A stretch of DNA of 42,807 nucleotides from Flavobacteriales bacterium (GCA_011525195.1 WTIP01000051.1:1-42807); one strand, 5' to 3'; shown: positions 17,943-27,323, numbered from the stretch's first letter. A program made the numbers and translations. Notes: generated by a model from the sequence alone, not told the origin.

Positions 17943-17980
17943 AAAAAGGGTTTGTAACTTGCTTACAAACCCTTTTTTTT
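17943..17980 (+). terminator. strong hairpin with U-tract directly before the ggt start codon
   Basis: AAAAAGGGTTTGTAA (17943-17957) is the perfect complement of TTACAAACCCTTTTT (17963-17977), with a five-base loop CTTGC. The T-run continues to 17980 and the ATG of the next gene is at 17981. By form it is a textbook intrinsic terminator. The preceding 17792-17942 holds no recognisable gene. It may end an unseen short transcript or act as an attenuator controlling ggt. Confidence 0.8.
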
Positions 17981-19576
17981 ATGTCTAAATCCATCTTATT
18001 TTCAGCACTTTTACTCCTGTTTTTTGGCTGCCAAAGTCCGAAATCAGACCCTTTTCAAAATAATACAATAGCGACAGCGCACCCTTTGGCTTCCCAAGCG
18101 GGAAAAGCGATATTTGCCCAAGGAGGAAATGCTTTCGATGCCGCTGTAGCGGCAGGTTTTACGCTTGCTGTTGTGGAGCCTAGTATGAGCGGAATAGGAG
18201 GACGCCTGCAAGCCATCTATCAAATAGCCTCAGGTGAAATAGGAGGGGTAGATGCTTCAACACAAGTACCAATGAATTACAAACCCACAACGGAAAAATA
18301 CAGTTCGGGTTATCAAACCATCGGGATACCGGGTGTTGTAGCAGGATTATTGAAACTTCACACTACTAAGGGATTATTACCCCTTCAGCAAGTAATGGCT
18401 CCTGCAATAAATTATGCCGAAAATGGATTTGAAATTTTGGCTGGTGAAGCCATAAGACAGCAAAGTGCAAAAGCTGTTTTTGAAAAGTATGAAGGCACTA
18501 AAAAACATTTTTTAAATGCTCAGGGGGCAGCTTTTCAGGCCGGAGAGCTAGTAGTTCAAAAAACACTTGCCCATACTTTAAAGACCATCGCTTTAAAGGG
18601 AAAGGCTGGATTTTATGAAGGGGAAATAGCCCAAAAAATGGTAGCCGATATACAGGCAAATGGCGGCTTACTGACCCTTGAGGACCTAAAAAATTATGAG
18701 GCATTGGAAGCCGAAGTGTTAGAAGGTAAATTTCAAGGATTGACTGTGAAGGCCTTAAACTTACCTTCTTATGGTGCTATTACCATACAAATCTTACAAA
18801 TACTAGATCAATTGACTCCTGCTGAGACAGAAGAAGATTGGGCCTTAGATTTGGGTAGGACTACCGAGTTGGCTTATACCTACAGGAAATATCAACAAAA
18901 TAAAGATTCTTTGGCACAAATTCTATCCTATCAGCGAGCGGGTATATGGGCAGCACAAATCGAACAGCAACAGCTGGAACTGGTAGCAGAAAATGATACA
19001 GAATTGCCAGGATCATGGACAGCTGCTATCGGGCATACTACGCATTTAACCGCAGCGGATGATCAGGGGAATGTAGTAAGTCTCACACAAACGATAGGAC
19101 CCAATATGGGGTCAAAAGTAGCAACTCCAGATTTAGGGTTTCTTTATGCAGTGACATTAGGCGGCTATTTGGGGGAATACAAGCCTGGAGATCGTTCAAA
19201 TTCGCATATTTCACCCACGCTATTTTTAGACCAAGAACAACTCATTTTGGCTTTAGGTGCGGCAGGAGGAAGCCGGATTGTGCCTGCTGTTACCCAAGTA
19301 GCACATCGGTATTTAGCGCAAAAAAAATCATTACAAGAGGCACTCCATCTACCTCGGGTTTACCCTTATCAAGATTCCCTTTGGCTTGAGAATCACCCAG
19401 AGGTCAAGGATTTAAATGCAGATTTTAATCCCACCCTTATTTCTGTAAAGCTGATTGATGAAAAAGCGCGCTTTGGTCGAGTACACGCCATCGCATATGA
19501 TATTGTGAATCAAATATGGAAAGGTGCAGCGGACCCTGACTGGGAAGGGACCGTTGAAAATTTCCCTGCCCAATGA
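17981..19576 (+). CDS. gamma-glutamyltransferase-family lipoprotein (Ntn hydrolase)
   Basis: A 531-residue exported enzyme of the gamma-glutamyltranspeptidase/cephalosporin acylase family, which would cleave gamma-glutamyl bonds such as in glutathione. The N-terminus is a lipoprotein signal (SALLLLFFGC, Cys17). The large-subunit start has the family pattern AHPLASQAGKAIFAQGGNAF and DAAVAAGFTLAVVEPSMSG. The autocleavage site is GHTTHLTAADDQGNVVSLTQ, with candidate nucleophile Thr353. A GSRI motif (AAGGSRIVPAV) follows in the small subunit. The start is fixed by the signal peptide and by a stop in the same frame at 17942. It is unusual that the ATG directly follows a terminator-like hairpin. 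The gene ends in an ATGA overlap with a short frame that begins the next gene. Confidence 0.88.
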   Translation: MSKSILFSALLLLFFGCQSPKSDPFQNNTIATAHPLASQAGKAIFAQGGNAFDAAVAAGFTLAVVEPSMSGIGGRLQAIYQIASGEIGGVDASTQVPMNYKPTTEKYSSGYQTIGIPGVVAGLLKLHTTKGLLPLQQVMAPAINYAENGFEILAGEAIRQQSAKAVFEKYEGTKKHFLNAQGAAFQAGELVVQKTLAHTLKTIALKGKAGFYEGEIAQKMVADIQANGGLLTLEDLKNYEALEAEVLEGKFQGLTVKALNLPSYGAITIQILQILDQLTPAETEEDWALDLGRTTELAYTYRKYQQNKDSLAQILSYQRAGIWAAQIEQQQLELVAENDTELPGSWTAAIGHTTHLTAADDQGNVVSLTQTIGPNMGSKVATPDLGFLYAVTLGGYLGEYKPGDRSNSHISPTLFLDQEQLILALGAAGGSRIVPAVTQVAHRYLAQKKSLQEALHLPRVYPYQDSLWLENHPEVKDLNADFNPTLISVKLIDEKARFGRVHAIAYDIVNQIWKGAADPDWEGTVENFPAQ

Positions 19577-20264
19577 GGATTTGTTTTTTAGCCCTCCTTT
19601 TTTTTCAAATTTGCTTATGGCGCAAAACCAAGAAAAAATCCTCTTTGTAGGGAATAGTTTTACTTTTTATTGGAATCTGCCTAGTCAAGTTGAGCAAATG
19701 GTAAAACAGCAGCTAATACAATGGGAGATTACCCAGTCCACAGCAGGAGGAGCGACCTTAAGAGACCACTGGCAGGGTAATAAAGAGTTAAAAACCAAAG
19801 CCGTATTATTGAAAAATAAATACGACAGAGTTATTTTTCAAGAACAGAGTACCTATCCTATTAAGTATAAGGATACAACTGAGTTTTATTTTTCGAAATT
19901 AAAATCTCTTTTACCTCCAGAAACTAAAGTATTACTTTATGCAACCTGGAACTATCCTAATTTTCCGGTAGAAGTAGATCCGCCAAAAGATTCAAAAAAA
20001 CTCGAACTTAACCTAGAAGACATTGCAAGTAATGTCCAAGAGGTAAGCATAATACCTGTCGGAAGGGCTTTCGATTTATTTACGGCTACTTATCCAGAAA
20101 TTCAACTTTTAACAGATGATGATAAACATCCAAGTCCGAATGGAACTTATTTAGCAGCCTGCGTAATATATGCAACATTGAGCGGAAATTCAGCAATTGG
20201 ACTTGATCGGCGCTATGAGGGAAAAGATGCTAATGGAAAAAAAAATATTTTACAGTATTGTTGA
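19573..20264 (+). CDS. SGNH/GDSL hydrolase-like protein with out-of-frame signal peptide
   Basis: The mature part, in frame from the ATG at 19617, has the SGNH block I KILFVGNSFTFYW (Ser nucleophile), a Gly/Asn region STAGGATLRDHWQGN, and the block V pair DDDKHPSPNGTY (Asp/His). It is probably an esterase or carbohydrate deacetylase. A cytoplasmic start at 19617 is possible. However, an ATG at 19573, overlapping the ggt stop as ATGA, opens with MRICFLALLFF, a clear signal peptide, in the other frame. One extra T in the 8-T tract (19598-19605) would join it as LALLFFSNLLMAQ to the mature protein. As given, the signal frame ends after a basic stretch. So this is a real frameshift, slippage or a sequencing error. 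No other enzyme family fits as well. Confidence 0.68.
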
Positions 20265-20342
20265 AAATACGGTAGTTACTAAATGCCAGCAGATTGCAGA
20301 TCAAATTGTATTTGGCCAAAAGCAATAATCAGTAAAACTTTT

Positions 20343-21392
20343 TTATGTGTCCAGTGCATTTTTGCAATAGGCAATACTTTTTCTAACCTCTTCCAGTATA
20401 TTGGAGTTTGAAGGTGTTTTATACTCGTATTCTACAGTCGCAGCAAATGTATATTTTTGATCCCGCATCAATCTTAGGACCTCAATAATAGGGGTGTCCC
20501 CTTGACCAAAGGGCATATTCTTTTTCCCGTTTTCTGGATTTTGACGGTCTTTTACATGCATACTCAAGATATGCTGGTGTTGCTTTTGGATGAGTTCAAA
20601 AGCATCGGTGTTTCCCGCAGCAATATAATGACCTAAATCCAGATTCATCTTATTATGAGGGGATTGACTAAGGGCAGTATCCCACCAGTTGGCATGTTGT
20701 TGCTCGTGTCCGTGATAGGCGACTTTAATCCCATTTTTTTCTGCCAGTTGTCCCAGCTTGAGGGTGTGGGCGGGATCTTCAGGCAATTCCAATGTCACAT
20801 GACTGGCTCCGAGCAATTTCCCTGCTTGCATGGCATAATTGATATCGGCATCTGTATTTCCCTTGCGTAAAAGGTAGTCAGGCTTAAAAGCATAAATCTC
20901 GACTCCTGCCGCATTGTACATGTCTCTCAATTTGGAAAAATCTGTAACAGACCTGTTTGCTTTCCAGCGTTCCAACTCTTTATCATAGGCTGCCTGCTGT
21001 TTTTTTAATTCACTGAGGTTCTGGGTTTCCTCTTGAGTAAGGGTATTATTTCGTTCTTTTCTCAAGAGTCGATAATACGCTCTTCTTTCAATTTTACTTT
21101 CAGGCTTTCCAATAAATGATTCCGCTGTACTGCCCATTAACTCTACTGCATTGGCGCCACATTCTAAAATATAATTTAAAGTAGCCTCCGCACTTTGATC
21201 TTCCAAGTCCCTAAATGAATAGGTGATCAGTCCAAGTTGAACCCCTTTAAATTGATTTTTATTCTGCCTCAAATTAGGAAGATAGGCAGGTGCTCCCCAT
21301 ACTTTTGAGCTCCCCAAAAGTACACCTGTAGTGGCAGAAGTAAGCTGATTGATAAATACTCTTCTTGAATTGTGCGGGTTGATTTTTTTCAT
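20343..21392 (-). CDS. Tat-exported sugar phosphate isomerase/epimerase-like TIM-barrel protein
   Basis: About 349 residues. The N-terminus has a twin-arginine-type signal (NSRRVFINQLTSATTGVLLG), so export in folded form is likely. The body is a xylose isomerase-like TIM barrel: GVQLGLITYSFRD, the CGANAVELMG segment, VAYHGHEQQH (metal His), MNLDLGHYIAAGNTD and HILSMHVKDRQ, and a final TVEYEY Glu. These are the family's metal-site positions. The helical insert at about 105-145 is rich in Lys/Glu. Proteins of this type in Bacteroidota are linked to sugar or inositol oxidation products; the substrate is not evident. It is divergent from the FMN dehydrogenase-xylBA operon, which may be functionally related. 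An ATG two codons upstream (21398) is an alternative start. Confidence 0.82.
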   Translation of the reverse strand: MKKINPHNSRRVFINQLTSATTGVLLGSSKVWGAPAYLPNLRQNKNQFKGVQLGLITYSFRDLEDQSAEATLNYILECGANAVELMGSTAESFIGKPESKIERRAYYRLLRKERNNTLTQEETQNLSELKKQQAAYDKELERWKANRSVTDFSKLRDMYNAAGVEIYAFKPDYLLRKGNTDADINYAMQAGKLLGASHVTLELPEDPAHTLKLGQLAEKNGIKVAYHGHEQQHANWWDTALSQSPHNKMNLDLGHYIAAGNTDAFELIQKQHQHILSMHVKDRQNPENGKKNMPFGQGDTPIIEVLRLMRDQKYTFAATVEYEYKTPSNSNILEEVRKSIAYCKNALDT

Positions 21393-21496
21393 TTCCAAGG
21401 TGTTTTTTAAGAATAAGTGGTTACAATTTAGGCTTTTAATTTTATTTTTCAGCCCTTGAATTAAGCAGAGATTTCAGATTTAAGTATATTTAGTTG

Positions 21497-22645
21497 ATGC
21501 AAGGAAAAATAAATTCGAAGTACCCCTCTATTGCGGATCTAAGAAGCAAGGCGAAATCTAAAATGCCCAAATTTGCTTTTGAGTATCTTGATGGGGGCTG
21601 TAATAATGACGATAACCTAAAAAAAAATACTTCGGATCTTAGGGCGGTAGAATTAATTCCAGAATATTTAAAACCTACTGTTAAAGTCAATTTACAAACC
21701 ACTTTATTTGGTATTACTTATGATGCTCCTTTTGGGATAGCCCCCATTGGGCTTCAAGGGTTAATGTGGCCTAAAGCCCCAGAAATTCTTGCTCGAGCAG
21801 CTTTTGAAAATAATATTCCTTTTATATTGAGTACAGTGACTACTTCGAGCATTGAGCGCATTGCTCAAATCACAGAGGGAAAAGCTTGGTTTCAACTCTA
21901 CTATCCTGCCAAAGAAGAAGTACGCAAAGACATTATTAAAAGAGCCGCTGAAGCAGCTTGTCCCGTTTTGGTGCTTTTAAGCGATGTACCCAGCTTTGGA
22001 TTTAGACCCAGAGATATTCGCAATGGACTCGCAATGCCCCCCAAAATGTCTGCACGAAATTTTTATGAAATCTTAAAGCGCCCAGAATGGGCGCTCAAAA
22101 CCCTCCTTCACGGACAGCCAGAATTTGAAACTTTAAAGCCCTATATGCCCAAAGATTTAAATCTCAGTCAACTAGCAAAGTTTATGGACGAAACTTTTGA
22201 TGGGCGATTAAATGAAGAAAAAATCAAGCCCATCCGTGAACTGTGGAAAGGAAAAATTGTACTTAAAGGGGTAACCAGTGAGGCAGATATGGAGAAGGCA
22301 ATTCGCTTAGGGCTAGACGGGGTTATTATTTCCAACCACGGAGGACGTCAATTAGATGCTGGAGAATCTACCATTAAGAGCTTAAAAAAACTACAGGCTA
22401 AGTATAAAGACAAAATAACCTTGATGATGGACAGTGGTTTGCGAAATGGTCCTGATGTAGCACGAACCCTCGCAGAAGGTGCTTCCTTTTCATTTTTAGG
22501 GAGGTCTTTTATGTATGGTGTAGGTGCTCTGGGGAATCAAGGAGCTCAGCATACTATCGAATTAATTAAAACAGAATTAATGCAAGTGATGGATCAGTTG
22601 GGTTGTGAAAAAACGACTGACCTGCCGCAATTTTTGAGTAAGTGA
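21497..22645 (+). CDS. FMN-dependent alpha-hydroxyacid dehydrogenase/oxidase (LldD family)
   Basis: A 382-residue flavoenzyme of the L-lactate dehydrogenase/glycolate oxidase family. It carries APFGIAPIGLQGLMWP (FMN site), FQLYYPAKEEV and IVLKGVTSEADMEKAI. The active-site segment is IISNHGGRQLDAGES, with catalytic His281, followed by LMMDSGLRNGPDVA and SFSFLGRSFMYG. It oxidises an L-2-hydroxyacid to the 2-oxoacid; L-lactate is the best-known substrate but is not proven here. There is no N-terminal membrane or cytochrome domain. An upstream TTG at 21494 would add one residue; the ATG is preferred. Its end overlaps xylB by four bases (GTGA), so it is part of the xylose operon. Confidence 0.88.
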   Translation: MQGKINSKYPSIADLRSKAKSKMPKFAFEYLDGGCNNDDNLKKNTSDLRAVELIPEYLKPTVKVNLQTTLFGITYDAPFGIAPIGLQGLMWPKAPEILARAAFENNIPFILSTVTTSSIERIAQITEGKAWFQLYYPAKEEVRKDIIKRAAEAACPVLVLLSDVPSFGFRPRDIRNGLAMPPKMSARNFYEILKRPEWALKTLLHGQPEFETLKPYMPKDLNLSQLAKFMDETFDGRLNEEKIKPIRELWKGKIVLKGVTSEADMEKAIRLGLDGVIISNHGGRQLDAGESTIKSLKKLQAKYKDKITLMMDSGLRNGPDVARTLAEGASFSFLGRSFMYGVGALGNQGAQHTIELIKTELMQVMDQLGCEKTTDLPQFLSK

Positions 22646-24129
22646 AAAAGTATACTATAGGTTATGACATCGGAAGTTCTTCAATTAAAATTGCTTTGGT
22701 TGAAAGCACAACCTATAAAAGTATTGCGGTAGTTTCAGAACCGCAAAATGAAATGCCCATAAGTACTAAACAACAAGAATGGGCAGAACAAGATCCAGAA
22801 ATGTGGTGGGATTATCTCCGTAAGGGAACCCAAAGAATATTAAAAGAAAACGCACTACAAGCAAACCAGATTGAGGCAGTAGGAATTTCTTATCAAATGC
22901 ATGGATTGGTAGTACTTGATCAAGAAAAAAACAGTTTACGAGATGCCATAATCTGGTGTGACAGTAGAGCAGTAGAAATAGGGGCGATGGCTGCTGAAGA
23001 CCTTGGCGAAGACCAATTTGGAAGTCATTTATTAAATGCGCCTGGAAATTTTACAGCCTCAAAATTAAAGTGGGTCAAAGAAAATGAACCCGAACTGTAC
23101 GCCAAAGTAGCCTATTTTATGCTTCCTGGGGATTATATCGCTTTTAAATTAACAGGTGAAATTGCGACTACTATCCAAGGTTTATCTGAAGCCATGCTTT
23201 GGGATTTTAAAGAAAAAAAAGTCGCCAATTGGTTATTGAACTATTACGGTATTTCTACTGATTTAACACCGCCTCTTGTCACTAATTTTGAGAACCAAGG
23301 GGTAGTAAGTGCCAAAGGGGCGAAACAAACAGGCTTACCTCAGGGTATTCCCCTGCGCTACCGTGCAGGAGACCAACCCAATAATGCCTTGGCGCTTAAT
23401 ATTCTTAAGGCGGGTGAAGTGGCGGCTACAGGAGGAACTTCGGGCGTTTTATTTGCTGTTTCTGAGCGAAATACCGCTAATGAATACTATAGGGTAAACC
23501 ACTTTGCCCATGTCAATTATACCCCAGAAAAACCGGTTCTTGGAACGCTCTTGTGTGTAAATGGTTCTGGAATACAATACAGCTGGCTCCGAAAATTAGC
23601 CCACCAAACGGACTACCCGTCTATGAATAAGAGTGCTGAAAAAATCCCAATAGGCAGTGAAGGGTTGGTGAATCTCCCCTTTGGCAATGGTGCTGAACGG
23701 ATGCTCTATAACCAATCGCCTGGCGCACATTTTTTAAATTTAAATTTAAATCGCCACCACCAAGGACATCTATTTAGGGCCGCCTTAGAAGGCATTGCAT
23801 TTTCTTTTGCTTATGGGATGGAAATCATGCAAGAAGATGCACTTACAATCAAAGTAATCCGTGCAGGTAATGATAATTTATTCCGCTCTTCCCTATTTGC
23901 AACTACTGTGGCAAGTTTAATTGGTCAGCCTATTGAAATATACAATACCACAGGTGCCATAGGTGCAGCAAGAGCAGCAGCAGTCAGAGAAGGAGGCTTA
24001 GAAGCTTACAGCGAGAAAACAGCCTCTGTAGACCAACTGGTAACAGTGCCTCCTCCAAAAAATAAGGAAGCTTATCTAGGGGCGTATGAACAATGGAAAA
24101 TTGAATTGAAATATCAACTAAATAAATAG
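22642..24129 (+). CDS. xylB: xylulokinase
   Basis: Phosphorylates D-xylulose to xylulose 5-phosphate. The 495-residue FGGY kinase has the N-terminal ATPase-fold phosphate-1 motif YTIGYDIGSSSIKIALVE and the xylulokinase segment GISYQMHGLVVLD (QMHG). IIWCDSRA lies in the substrate site; the C-terminal half has the ATP-site GEVAATGGTSGVLFAV, and IRAGNDNLFRS and GAIGAARAAAVREG. The start is a GTG at 22642 that overlaps the preceding stop. xylA follows six bases after its stop, the usual xylBA pair. The QMHG motif and the xylA neighbour separate it from glycerol kinase. Confidence 0.94.
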   Translation: MKKYTIGYDIGSSSIKIALVESTTYKSIAVVSEPQNEMPISTKQQEWAEQDPEMWWDYLRKGTQRILKENALQANQIEAVGISYQMHGLVVLDQEKNSLRDAIIWCDSRAVEIGAMAAEDLGEDQFGSHLLNAPGNFTASKLKWVKENEPELYAKVAYFMLPGDYIAFKLTGEIATTIQGLSEAMLWDFKEKKVANWLLNYYGISTDLTPPLVTNFENQGVVSAKGAKQTGLPQGIPLRYRAGDQPNNALALNILKAGEVAATGGTSGVLFAVSERNTANEYYRVNHFAHVNYTPEKPVLGTLLCVNGSGIQYSWLRKLAHQTDYPSMNKSAEKIPIGSEGLVNLPFGNGAERMLYNQSPGAHFLNLNLNRHHQGHLFRAALEGIAFSFAYGMEIMQEDALTIKVIRAGNDNLFRSSLFATTVASLIGQPIEIYNTTGAIGAARAAAVREGGLEAYSEKTASVDQLVTVPPPKNKEAYLGAYEQWKIELKYQLNK

Positions 24130-24135
24130 CTAAAA

Positions 24136-25461
24136 ATGATTCTAACAGGAAATAAAGAATATTACAAGGGAGTAGGGAGCATTCAATATGAAGGTAAAGC
24201 CTCAGACAACCCCTTTGCCTATAAATATTATAATCCAGATCAAATCGTTGCAGGTAAAACGATGCGCGACCATTTTAAATTTGCAATTGCTTATTGGCAC
24301 AGCCTATGTGGCCAGGGTGGAGATCCATTTGGACCAGGCACACAGCAGTTTCCTTGGGATGCTTCCTCAGATCCGATACAAAGAGCGAAAGACAAGGCAG
24401 ATGCTGCATTTGAATTGATTACCAAACTGGGATTTGACTATTTCTGTTTCCACGATGTAGACTTAATTGAGGAGGCACCAACTTTGACTGAAAACGAAAA
24501 GCGTTTGCAGCAAATCACAGATTATATTGCAGAAAAGCAGCAAGCTTCAGGTGTAAAGCTGCTTTGGGGGACCGCAAATTGTTTTTCAAATCCAGTTTAT
24601 ATGAATGGAGCGGCAACAAATCCTGATTTCAATGTGGTTGCACGAGCGGGCGCCCAAATAAAGATGGCTTTAGATATCACAATAAAATTAGGGGGAGAAA
24701 ATTATGTTTTCTGGGGGGGAAGAGAAGGCTATATGTCTTTACTGAATACAGATATGAGCAGAGAATTAGACCACATGGCCCAACTCCTTACACTCGCTCG
24801 AGATTATGCTCGAGCACAGGGTTTTAAAGGAAACTTTTTTATTGAACCTAAGCCCATGGAGCCCATGAAACACCAGTACGACTTTGATGCGGCAACAGCA
24901 ATTGGATTTTTAAATAAATACGGACTAGCAAAGGACTTTAAGCTCAATATTGAAGTGAATCACGCTACTTTGGCACAGCATACCTTTGAACACGAACTAG
25001 CTGTGGCTGCAGATGCGGGACTTTTGGGGAGTATTGACGCCAATAGAGGAGATAATCAAAATGGGTGGGATACCGATCAATTTCCCGTTAATATTTACGA
25101 AGTAACAGAAGCCATGCTGGTCTTTCTTAGAGCGGGAGGATTGCAAGGAGGAGGAATTAATTTCGATGCCAAAATCAGAAGAAATTCAACAGATTTAGAA
25201 GATATTTTTCATGCCCATATAGGGGGTGCAGATGTATTTGCGCGCGCTTTAGTTGCTGCAGATCGTATAATGCATCAGGGAGGTTTAGAGGAACTCAGGG
25301 CTGCACGTTATGCTTCCTTCGACCAGGGTGAAGGAAAGCGCTTTGAAGAAGGAAAACTCAATTTAGAAGACCTGACAAAAATTGCACTCCAAGGATCTAC
25401 GCCAAAACAAATTAGTGGGAAACAAGAACGTTATGAAAATATCCTTAACCAATATATCTAA
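24136..25461 (+). CDS. xylA: xylose isomerase
   Basis: Interconverts D-xylose and D-xylulose in the cytoplasm, with divalent metal ions. The 441-residue length is that of the class II enzymes. Catalytic His106 and Asp109 are in [13 protein letters not shown]. Other sites are [54 protein letters not shown] (metal ligands) and [20 protein letters not shown]. The end overlaps the start of the FGE-like gene by 29 bases. No xylose transporter or XylR-type regulator is seen in the window. Confidence 0.97.
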   Translation: MILTGNKEYYKGVGSIQYEGKASDNPFAYKYYNPDQIVAGKTMRDHFKFAIAYWHSLCGQGGDPFGPGTQQFPWDASSDPIQRAKDKADAAFELITKLGFDYFCFHDVDLIEEAPTLTENEKRLQQITDYIAEKQQASGVKLLWGTANCFSNPVYMNGAATNPDFNVVARAGAQIKMALDITIKLGGENYVFWGGREGYMSLLNTDMSRELDHMAQLLTLARDYARAQGFKGNFFIEPKPMEPMKHQYDFDAATAIGFLNKYGLAKDFKLNIEVNHATLAQHTFEHELAVAADAGLLGSIDANRGDNQNGWDTDQFPVNIYEVTEAMLVFLRAGGLQGGGINFDAKIRRNSTDLEDIFHAHIGGADVFARALVAADRIMHQGGLEELRAARYASFDQGEGKRFEEGKLNLEDLTKIALQGSTPKQISGKQERYENILNQYI

Positions 25462-26491
25462 TTATAGTGTCTTCAAGATAATTTCGATCTTGTTTTTGTG
25501 TTTGCTATATCTACAATGCACAGAGGAAAGTAAACCCAAATACTCCCCTCAGATTAAGGAGGGTATGGTCTATATTCCTGCAGGTAATTATAAAAGGGGT
25601 AGTATTGATGTGGAAGCACGAGCAGATGAGTCTCCTATACACCAAGTAGAGGTTGCTGCTTTTTGGATGGATCAGACTGAAGTTACCAATGCACAATTTA
25701 AAGCTTTTGTAGAGTCTACAGGATATATTACTACAGCTGAAAAAAAACCAGAATGGGAAGAGTTAAAAAAAGAGCTTCCTCCAGGTACACCAAAACCGAA
25801 TGATTCTTTATTACAAGCAGCCTCTTTAGTTTTTGTGCCTACAGGGGGACCTGTAAATTTGAATGATTATGGCGCCTGGTGGCAATGGAAACCGAAGGCC
25901 AATTGGAGACAACCCAGAGGAAAGGGAAGCTCGATAGAAGATAAAATGAACCATCCAGTAGTTCATATCTCGTGGTATGATGCCCAAGCTTATGCAAAAT
26001 GGGCTGGAAAGCGCTTACCCACGGAGGCGGAATGGGAATGGGCTGCTCGAGGGGGAAATAATGAATATCGCTATCCTTGGGGCAATGAAGCCCTAAACTC
26101 AGGAACAGCAAAAGCCAATACCTGGGAAGGGGCGTTTCCTTATCATAATACCCAAAAAGATCAATTTTTTTATACAGCACCGGTAGGGGTTTATGAACCT
26201 AATGCCTATGGTTTATACGATATGGCAGGAAATGTTTGGGAGTGGTGTTCAGATTGGTATGACTATACCTATTATAGCGGCTTTAAAGATCAAAAAGTAG
26301 TAAATCCGCAAGGTCCAGATGCTCCTTATGACCCCTATCAGCCCTATCTGAAACAAAAAGTAATGCGTGGCGGCTCTTTTTTATGTAATGAAGCCTATTG
26401 TTCGGGCTACCGTGTAGCTGCTAGAATGAAATCAACCCCAGATACAGGTCTTCATCATACAGGTTTTAGACTTGTAAAGTCTGCAAACTAA
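25433..26491 (+). CDS. formylglycine-generating enzyme-like (SUMF1) lipoprotein
   Basis: A 352-residue exported lipoprotein ([11 protein letters not shown], Cys29) with a full SUMF1/FGE-sulfatase domain: [19 protein letters not shown]-like [49 protein letters not shown] and [15 protein letters not shown]. The C-terminal [20 protein letters not shown] has Cys318 and Cys323, with the same spacing as the two catalytic cysteines of human FGE (336/341). True FGE converts a sulfatase Cys to formylglycine using O2 and copper. A membrane-anchored export form is odd, as bacterial maturation is usually cytoplasmic. No sulfatase gene is in the window. It may instead have another function, as for many SUMF1 proteins. 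It overlaps the xylA end by 29 bases. Confidence 0.85.
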   Translation: MKISLTNISNYSVFKIISILFLCLLYLQCTEESKPKYSPQIKEGMVYIPAGNYKRGSIDVEARADESPIHQVEVAAFWMDQTEVTNAQFKAFVESTGYITTAEKKPEWEELKKELPPGTPKPNDSLLQAASLVFVPTGGPVNLNDYGAWWQWKPKANWRQPRGKGSSIEDKMNHPVVHISWYDAQAYAKWAGKRLPTEAEWEWAARGGNNEYRYPWGNEALNSGTAKANTWEGAFPYHNTQKDQFFYTAPVGVYEPNAYGLYDMAGNVWEWCSDWYDYTYYSGFKDQKVVNPQGPDAPYDPYQPYLKQKVMRGGSFLCNEAYCSGYRVAARMKSTPDTGLHHTGFRLVKSAN

Positions 26492-26511
26492 CTGTTTATT
26501 TATTTACTCTC

Positions 26512-26540
26512 AAAAAAAATGACACAGTGTCATTTTTTTT
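26512..26540. terminator. palindromic terminator after the xylose operon
   Basis: Eight A, TGACAC, one base, GTGTCA, and eight T form a perfect palindrome. The stem would be at least 11 bp with a small loop and A/T tails on both sides. It lies 20 bases after the FGE-like gene stop and 26 bases before etfB. Confidence 0.75.
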
Positions 26541-26565
26541 ATTAGTTTCGTTATAAAGTATTGCT

Positions 26566-27312
26566 ATGAAAATTTTAGTTTGTATAAGTCAGGTTCCAGA
26601 TACCACTTCAAAAATTAATTTTATTGAAGACAATAAAGCTTTTGATAACCAAGGAATTACCTATGTGATCAATCCGAATGATGAATTTGGACTTACCAAA
26701 TCCATTAGACTTCAACAACAAGAACAGGCTGAGGTAGTAGTTGCTTCTGTAGGGGATACCTCAGCGGATGCAATCCTGAGAAAATGTCTAGCCATAGGTG
26801 CTGACCGTGCTGTTCGAATTGATACACAACCCCAAGACGGCTTGTATGTAGCCCATCAATTGGCGTCTTTCGCTGCTGAAGAAGCTTTTGATTTAATAAT
26901 TACAGGTAGAGAATCTATTGACTATAACGGAGGTATGGTGGGTGCAATGCTTGCCGAACTCCTTCAAATTCCTTTTGTTACGAATTGTATTAACCTTGAG
27001 AAAAAGGGCGCTGAAATTCATTTAGAACGAGAAATTGATGGAGGTAAGGAAAAGCTAAAAGGTGAATTTCCGCTGGTGATAGGTGCCCAAAAAGGATTGG
27101 TAGAAGAAAAAGATTTGATAATTCCCAATATGCGGGGGATTATGCAAGCGAGACAAAAGCCACTTACTATAAGAGCTGCTGAAGAATTGGAGGTTTCTAG
27201 TTCCACGCTAAACTATGAAAAACCACCTGCCAAGGGACCCGTAAAATTAGTCGATCCAGAGAATCTTGACGAGCTCATTGATTTATTACAAAACGAAGCT
27301 AACGCCCTTTAA
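26566..27312 (+). CDS. etfB: electron transfer flavoprotein subunit beta
   Basis: A 248-residue ETF small subunit, which holds AMP and shapes the FAD site of the heterodimer. It starts MKILVCISQVPDTTSKI, and has ITYVINPNDEFGLTKSIRL and the family signature CLAIGADRAVRID. It continues with LIITGRESIDYNGGMVGAML and, after that, LPFVTN-like IPFVTNCINLEK. It is 11 bases before etfA. ETF transfers electrons from acyl-CoA and other flavin dehydrogenases to ETF-ubiquinone oxidoreductase. No dehydrogenase partner lies next to it. Confidence 0.96.
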   Translation: MKILVCISQVPDTTSKINFIEDNKAFDNQGITYVINPNDEFGLTKSIRLQQQEQAEVVVASVGDTSADAILRKCLAIGADRAVRIDTQPQDGLYVAHQLASFAAEEAFDLIITGRESIDYNGGMVGAMLAELLQIPFVTNCINLEKKGAEIHLEREIDGGKEKLKGEFPLVIGAQKGLVEEKDLIIPNMRGIMQARQKPLTIRAAEELEVSSSTLNYEKPPAKGPVKLVDPENLDELIDLLQNEANAL

Positions 27313-27323
27313 AAATCATAAAT

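Noticed and set aside
19573-19650. A separate short peptide starting at 19573 (MRICFL...)
   Set aside because: It ends in a basic stretch after a signal-like start, and adding one T joins it to the downstream hydrolase, so it is better seen as the broken N-terminus of that gene.
25839-26180. 113-residue open frame opposite the FGE-like gene
   Set aside because: It is a shadow of a gene with clear FGE motifs; it has no sensible start.
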